Shown one piece after another: positions 59,225 to 64,000 of a stretch of DNA of 64,000 nucleotides; within the stretch, counting starts at the first letter, position 1; each line of letters starts with the position of its first letter. The stretch spans positions 1 to 64,000 of the forward strand of contig CAZAKT010000002.1 of NCBI GenBank assembly GCA_964486135.1. Reading direction: 5' to 3'. The notes under the pieces were generated by a model, which worked only from the letters and a program-made list of their open reading frames with translations, was not told the DNA's origin and did not search any database. A program made the translations under genes and the position numbers. This DNA comes from UBA4923 sp964486135. GTDB lineage: Bacteria; Bacillota; Clostridia; Saccharofermentanales; DTU023.

Positions 59225-62200
59225 AGCCGCTGGCCATCACTCTTTCCGCCTTTGGCCCCTACGCCGGGGAGACCAAGGTTTCCTTCCAGGACGTAAAGGA
59301 AGGACTCTTCCTGATCACCGGTGAGACGGGGTCTGGCAAGACCATGATCTTCGACGCCCTAATGTATGCCCTCTATGACGATACAAGCGGTACTTCCCGT
59401 GGCAATCATTCCCTTCGTTCGGATTTTGCCGCCCCTGGCACCAAGACCTTTGTCGAGCTCGAATTTCTCCTCCGTTCCCAGGTCTATACCATCCGCCGAA
59501 GCCCCCGCTATGAGCGCCCCAGTCTCCGGGGCGGGGGGACAACGGAACAGCCGGCCGCAGTCGAGCTCCAGCTTCCGGATGGGCGGGTCCTGACCTCAAA
59601 GCGGGAGGTCGACCAGGAGATCGTGGAATTGATTGGCCTGGACAAATCCCAATTCCGCCAGGTCGCCATGATTGCCCAGGGGGCCTTTTTCACCCTGATT
59701 GAGGCCTCCAGCCTTGACCGGGCCAAGGTCTATCGCAGGCTCTTCGACACCTCCCTTTACGAAGACCTCCAGAACCGGCTCCTCAAGCGCTACTCTGAAG
59801 CCAGGGCCAGGCGGGCCAACCTGTCCAGCCAGCTCTTCCTCGATTTGGAACGCTTTATCCTGCCTGAGGAGGCCGTGACCATCAGGCAAAAACGCCAGGA
59901 GATCCTTGACACCCAGGACGTCTGGGGGGCCGGCGATTTTTTGGCTGAGCTGGAAGGGGTGGGGGATTCCCTCGAGGAAGCCTTGGCCGAGGCGGATGAG
60001 GATCTCAAAAACCATCAGGATCAAGTTGTTAAGGCCCACCTGGCTCTGGAAAAACAGAGGGAGGACAACCGCCGTCTGGATCAACTGGACGAGGTCCTGG
60101 AGGAAAAGGCCAGGCTGGATTCAGAGGAGATACCCTTCCAGGAGAATCTTTCCCGGTTGTCGGCGGCGGACAGGGCGGGGAGGCTGGTAAGGCCTGCCTA
60201 TCAGGAATGGAAGCAGGCGGTCAAAGGCCTGGCTGAACTGGAAGCTGATCTGGCTCGGACAAGGGGTCGATATGAGGAGACCTTGAAGACCTATGAAAAG
60301 GCTTCGCGAGAGCTTGTAAGAGTCAAAGCCCAGGAGGCGGAAAGAACCAGGCTACCGGGGGAGATCTCCGCACTGACCAATGAAGTGGAGGATCTTGAAA
60401 AACTGGGTCTTAAGAAGCGTGCACACAAGGATGCCGGGGACAGGCTAATCGGCCTGGAGGAAAAGCTGAAAAAATTAAAAGCCGAAGCTCTTGAGCTTGA
60501 AGGGGTCATGAAGAAGGAGCGGTTGGAATGGGAGTCACTTGCTGATGCCGAGGAAGTCCTCCACCTGAGACAGCGGCAGAAGGATGAAATTGAGGCCGAT
60601 CTGCAAAAAATGGCGGCTATCCGGCTACTTGTCCAGGAGACGGGAGAAGAGCAGAAGATACTGGAAGAGACCAGGCAGGACTTTGAAGCCAAGCTGACCC
60701 TTTGGCGGCGGCAGGAAAGCCTGGCGGCCGAGGCGGCTGAGAAGCTTTTCCTTGAGCGAGCCGGCCTGCTGGCCCGGGAGCTTGAGGAGGGAAAACCCTG
60801 TCCTGTATGCGGCTCCAGGCATCATCCGGCCAAGGCCCAACCCTCACCCGACGCGCCTTCCAAGGAAAGGGTGGATGATCTGCTCGGCCAGGCTGAGGAA
60901 GGCCGGCAACAAACGGAGACCCTGAGCCGGGAACTTGAGATCCGGGAAGAAAGGATCAGGTCGGCCCTCAGTCGGGCCTGGAAGGATGCCAGTAAATTCC
61001 TGGCCGGTCCGGCCCCTGTGGAGGCTGAGCCGGCCCGTCAACTGGAGGCCCTCGACCGGCTCCTGTCAAGTCAGGGGGAGATCCGGGAGCGGGAGCAGGA
61101 GGCTGCCAAGGCCTGTCTCGAAGAGGCGGAAGCCCGCAAGGCCCGCTGGGAGGACTTGCTGAAGAAGGAAAAAGTCGATAGCCAGAAACTCCAGGGAATC
61201 AAGGAGGAGACGGCTGTGCGGGAGGAGGCGGCCGGAGGCTTGCGGGAGGAAGTCGCCCACCTGTTGGGAGAGCTTGCTGTGCTCCAAAAGGGCCTGACCG
61301 GACGGGATCTGGGCAAGGTGAGGCAGGATCTAGAGGACAGGAAGGTCCGACTGGCAAGCCTTGAGGTGGCCTGGGACAAGGCGGGGAAGGCTGAGAGTGG
61401 GGCGGCCAGCGCCAAGGCAGAGCTTGAAAGCGTCNNNNNNNNNNNNNNNNNNNNNNNNNNNNNNNNNNNNNNNNNNNNNNNNNNNNNNNNNNNNNNNNNN
61501 NNNNNNNNNNNNNNNNNNNNNNNNNNNNNNNNNNGGCGGGGAAGGCTGAGAGTGGGGCGGCCAGCGCCAAGGCAGAGCTTGAAAGCGTCCTGGATGGTCT
61601 GGAGGGGCAAAAAACCTCCAGGGAGGCTGGGACAGTGGCCCTGGAGAAGAATTTCCAGCAGGCACTGAGGCAAAGTGACTTCGAATCGGAGGCGGACTAT
61701 CTGGACAAGCTCCTGGAGGAGGAGACGCGCGAACAGCTACAGAAGGAAGTGGAGGCGGGGAAATTGGCCCGGGAGGGAAACAGGCGGGATCTTGTGAGGC
61801 TAAGGGAGCAAAGTGAGGGGTTGGTCCGACGGGACGAGCAAGAGGAGGCCAGAAAGATCGAGCGTCTTGAGGGGATGCAGGCGGAAGGCGATGAGAAGGT
61901 GAGGGGCCTGGAAACCAGCCTGGAAATGGCGCGTGGATCATGCCGGGCGGTCAGCCGCTCCTTTACGCTCACAAGCCAGGCGTATGAAGAGGAGAAGCTT
62001 CTGAAGGAGCTGGCAGATCTCGCCTCCGGGAAGTCCAGCCAGGCAGACCAGATCAACTTTGAAAGCTATGTCCAGACCTGCTATTTCTCCCAGGTCATTG
62101 AACAGGCCAACCATCGGCTCAAGCAGATGACAGGAGGCCGGTACAGCCTGCGCCGGACCGAGGAGGCACAGAGCCGGCAAGCCCGCACAGGCCTGGATCT

Positions 62201-62534
62201 GTCCGTGGTCGATATTTGGAATGCCAAGGTCCGGTCTGTCAATTCCCTGTCCGGGGGTGAGAAATTCCAGACCGTCCTTTCCCTGGCCCTGGGCCTGTCA
62301 GATGTCGTCATGGCCCAGGCGGGCGGTGTCGAGATCAATTCCCTCTTCATTGATGAAGGCTTTGGCAGCCTGGATGAAAATTCACTCCAGGAGGCTATCA
62401 AGGTCCTGCAGAATCTGGCGGAGGACAAACGAATGATCGGCGTCATTTCACATCTTGCCCTCCTCGGCCAGGCCATTGACAAGCGGCTGGTCGCGCAAAA
62501 AGGAGACAGCGGCAGCAGCATTTCCTGGGCATAA
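59221..62534 (+). CDS. sbcC: Exonuclease SbcC, one gene interrupted by a scaffold gap
   Basis: This is an SMC-like ATPase partner of SbcD. The N-terminal part has Walker A LITGETGSGKTMIF and QFRQVAMIAQGAFFTLIEAS (Q-loop). Long coiled coils flank the zinc hook CPVC (KPCPVCGSRHHP, near residue 525). After the gap the second coil leads to the signature NSLSGGEKFQTVLSLALGL and Walker B INSLFIDEGFGSLDE. Bases 61380-61434 and 61535-61589 are identical (55 bp) on either side of 100 N. Removing the Ns and one copy (155 nt) restores a single open frame of 1052 residues, the normal SbcC length. The apparent frameshift is therefore an assembly artefact, not a broken gene. Confidence 0.93.
61380..61589. 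other. Assembly gap (100 N) with duplicated 55-bp flanks
   Basis: 100 N at 61435-61534 are bordered by identical 55-base sequences beginning GGCGGGGAAGG and ending AAGCGTC (61380-61434, 61535-61589). This is the signature of two contig ends that overlap but were scaffolded without merging. Confidence 0.97.
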
Positions 62535-62654
62535 TTTCGGCCTTTTAACGGGTGGGATTTTATGCTCGCCAGCCGTATGATTAGTCTGACAACTTCATAG
62601 AGGGAAGGTGCCTGGCGCACGCGGGACCTTCTTTGCCCAAGCTCAGGGGGGAAC

Positions 62655-63728
62655 ATGTACAAGGAACTATTCATACCAGGCCCGACTGATGTCGCGCCGG
62701 ACGTCCTGGAAAAAATGGCCACGCCCATGATCAGCCACCGGTCCCCGGAGGCTACCGCCCTTCAGCAAAGCATTTCTGAAAAACTTCAAAAGCTCATGTT
62801 CACTGAAAATACCATCCTGCTCTCCACTTCATCGGGGACCGGTCTTATGGAGGGCGCCATCCGCTCCTGCACCCGCAAGAAGGCGGCCGTATTCTCTGTC
62901 GGCGCTTTTGGTGACCGCTGGTTTGAGCTGGCCCAATACAACGGGGTTCCGGCCGATCTTTTCAGGGCGGAGCCGGGTGAGCCGACCCGGCCGGAAGAGG
63001 TTGACCGGGTCTTGAAGTCGGGTGACTATGACCTGGTGACCGTGACCCACAACGAGACCAGTTCGGGCCTGGTGAATCCCTGCGGAGCAATCGGTGAGGT
63101 GATCCGGCAATACCCGGGGGTCCTCTATCTGGTTGACGCCGTTTCCTCCCTTGGGGGGGACAGGATTGAGGTGGACCGCTGGGGGATCGATGTCTGTATC
63201 GCTTCGACCCAGAAATGCCTGGCGCTGCCGCCGGGCCTGAGCCTCTGCTCCCTGTCGGATCCTGCCGTCAAGGCCGCCGAAAATGTGGAGTTCCGGGGCT
63301 ATTACCTGGACCTTCTCCGCCTCTATCAAGGGGTAAAAAAGAACTACCAATATCCCTCGACCCCCTCGCTTTCCCATATGTACGCCCTGGACTACCAGCT
63401 GGATAGGATCTTCGAGGAGGGCCTGGACCGACGTTTTGCCCGCCACGAAAAATTGGCGGGGATTGTCCGTCGGTGGGCGGAAGAACATTTCTCGCTTTTT
63501 GCCAGGGAAGGATACCGGTCAAATACGGTAACATGTATCAATAGCGGTGAGGCTTTTGACTTTGCCGGACTCAACAGGGAACTCCTCAAGCGGGGTTACA
63601 GGATCGGTAGCGGCTACGGTGACTTCAAGTCAAGCACCTTCCGTATCGCGACCATGGGGGATCTAAAAGAGGAAAGGCTGCTGGCCTTGCTGGCGGCGAT
63701 TGACGACATCCTTGGACTGGAGGCGTGA
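62655..63728 (+). CDS. Class V aminotransferase, probable phosphoserine transaminase (SerC-like)
   Basis: This 357-residue fold-type I PLP enzyme is of the alanine-glyoxylate/serine-pyruvate type. It contains FIPGPTDVAPDVLEKMA, GTGLMEGAIRSCTR, THNETSSGLVNPCG, VDAVSSLGGDRIEVD and the PLP lysine motif ASTQKCLALPPGL. It lies 1 nt before serA, so its likely task is phosphohydroxypyruvate to phosphoserine, as reported for class V enzymes in other anaerobes. Its sequence resembles the AGXT group more than classic SerC. A hairpin (62604-62631) precedes the ATG. Confidence 0.85.
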   Translation: MYKELFIPGPTDVAPDVLEKMATPMISHRSPEATALQQSISEKLQKLMFTENTILLSTSSGTGLMEGAIRSCTRKKAAVFSVGAFGDRWFELAQYNGVPADLFRAEPGEPTRPEEVDRVLKSGDYDLVTVTHNETSSGLVNPCGAIGEVIRQYPGVLYLVDAVSSLGGDRIEVDRWGIDVCIASTQKCLALPPGLSLCSLSDPAVKAAENVEFRGYYLDLLRLYQGVKKNYQYPSTPSLSHMYALDYQLDRIFEEGLDRRFARHEKLAGIVRRWAEEHFSLFAREGYRSNTVTCINSGEAFDFAGLNRELLKRGYRIGSGYGDFKSSTFRIATMGDLKEERLLALLAAIDDILGLEA

Positions 63729-63729
63729 C

Positions 63730-64000
63730 GTGGCAGTGATTTTGGCCAATGACGGCATTGATAAAAAGGCGGAAGAGGCACTCGTAGGACTCGGGCACGA
63801 GGTCGACACGGAGAGATACCAGGGGGACGGCCTGCTCCAAAGACTGGCGGAGGTTGACTGCGTCATCGTCCGCAGCGCGACGGAAATCCGCCGGCCCCAG
63901 ATTGACGCCGGGGCCGGGGGCAGGCTTAAGCTGATCATCCGGGGGGGCGTCGGTGTTGACAACATCGATGTCGAGTATGCCGAGTCAAGGGGCCTGGAGG
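63730..64000 (+). CDS. serA: D-3-phosphoglycerate dehydrogenase, N-terminal part
   Basis: The gene starts at GTG (63730) one base after the upstream stop and runs off the window. Ninety residues are visible. VAVILANDGIDKKAEEAL, DCVIVRSATEIRRPQID and LKLIIRGGVGVDNIDV match the substrate-binding start of SerA-type 2-hydroxyacid dehydrogenases. It oxidises 3-phosphoglycerate in the first step of serine synthesis, and the aminotransferase upstream supplies the second step. The NAD domain lies outside the window. Confidence 0.88.
   Translation, partial: MAVILANDGIDKKAEEALVGLGHEVDTERYQGDGLLQRLAEVDCVIVRSATEIRRPQIDAGAGGRLKLIIRGGVGVDNIDVEYAESRGLE

Noticed and set aside
61435..62534. sbcC as a frameshifted pseudogene or two genes
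   Set aside because: The frame shift equals the 155 artificial bases (100 N plus a duplicated 55 bp), so the gene is intact when they are removed.
62604..62640. T-box leader before the serine-pathway aminotransferase
   Set aside because: The GAAGGT/ACCTTC hairpin region is too short (the gap is only 120 nt) and lacks the conserved T-box core sequence and specifier stem.

Overview
The window is a GC-rich, gene-dense bacterial chromosome segment. It most resembles a Gram-positive Bacillota/Clostridia-type organism. The evidence is that every solute-binding protein is a lipoprotein, mazG-rqcP-divIC are in Firmicute order, Asn/Gln-tRNA charging uses GatCAB, and MgtE, M42 and DUF5058-type proteins are present. 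The genus cannot be named: there is no rRNA and no tRNA. A 100-N scaffold gap with duplicated flanks marks this as a draft assembly, possibly metagenome-derived. I see no phage, IS element, CRISPR array or integrase, and no dedicated transcription factor.

Layout. 1-8424: a maltodextrin ABC importer (malE partial, a small membrane protein, malF with a long N-terminal extension, malG, malK), an orphan citC-like gene on the other strand, and malQ. 8428-9495: a double-CAP lipoprotein. 9725-17767: a pyrimidine-nucleoside and pseudouridine operon (cdd, BMP-type importer, psuK, psuG, udp). 17770-23600 (minus): histidine degradation genes hutU-ftcD-patB-PH protein-hutI without hutH. 23681-29570: a ROK kinase, xdhC, and a FecCD-type importer whose permease is fused to a P-loop NTPase. 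29695-34016: a class-I amidotransferase-like hydrolase, a zinc-ribbon protein, mgtE, ridA and lpdA. 34129-39200 (minus): a second BMP-type importer. 39353-44212: thrC, a HerA-like ATPase and lplA. 44332-46344: nudix-mazG-rqcP-divIC. 46360-51443: a DUF2007-like protein, a DUF5058 membrane pair, a flavin reductase-like protein, a SleB-like secreted protein and an M42 peptidase. 51461-56516 (minus): an aspS-gatC fusion, gatA and gatB. 56712-62534: an RDD protein, a patatin, sbcD and sbcC (split by the gap). 62655-64000: a phosphoserine-type aminotransferase and serA (partial).

Together the genes describe a saprophytic, probably fermentative anaerobe. It imports maltodextrins (MalEFGK), remodels them with MalQ and phosphorylates glucose with the ROK kinase. 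It scavenges nucleosides, including pseudouridine, and degrades urocanate to glutamate and formimino-folate. Housekeeping genes (aspS-gatC/A/B, sbcCD, divIC, serA) lie between the transport operons.

Three patterns recur. All four transporter-binding-protein genes are followed by a strong hairpin that mostly lacks a U-tract. Many promoters look like extended -10 elements (TGnTAnnnT) with weak -35 boxes. Convergent genes abut or overlap with almost no spacer.
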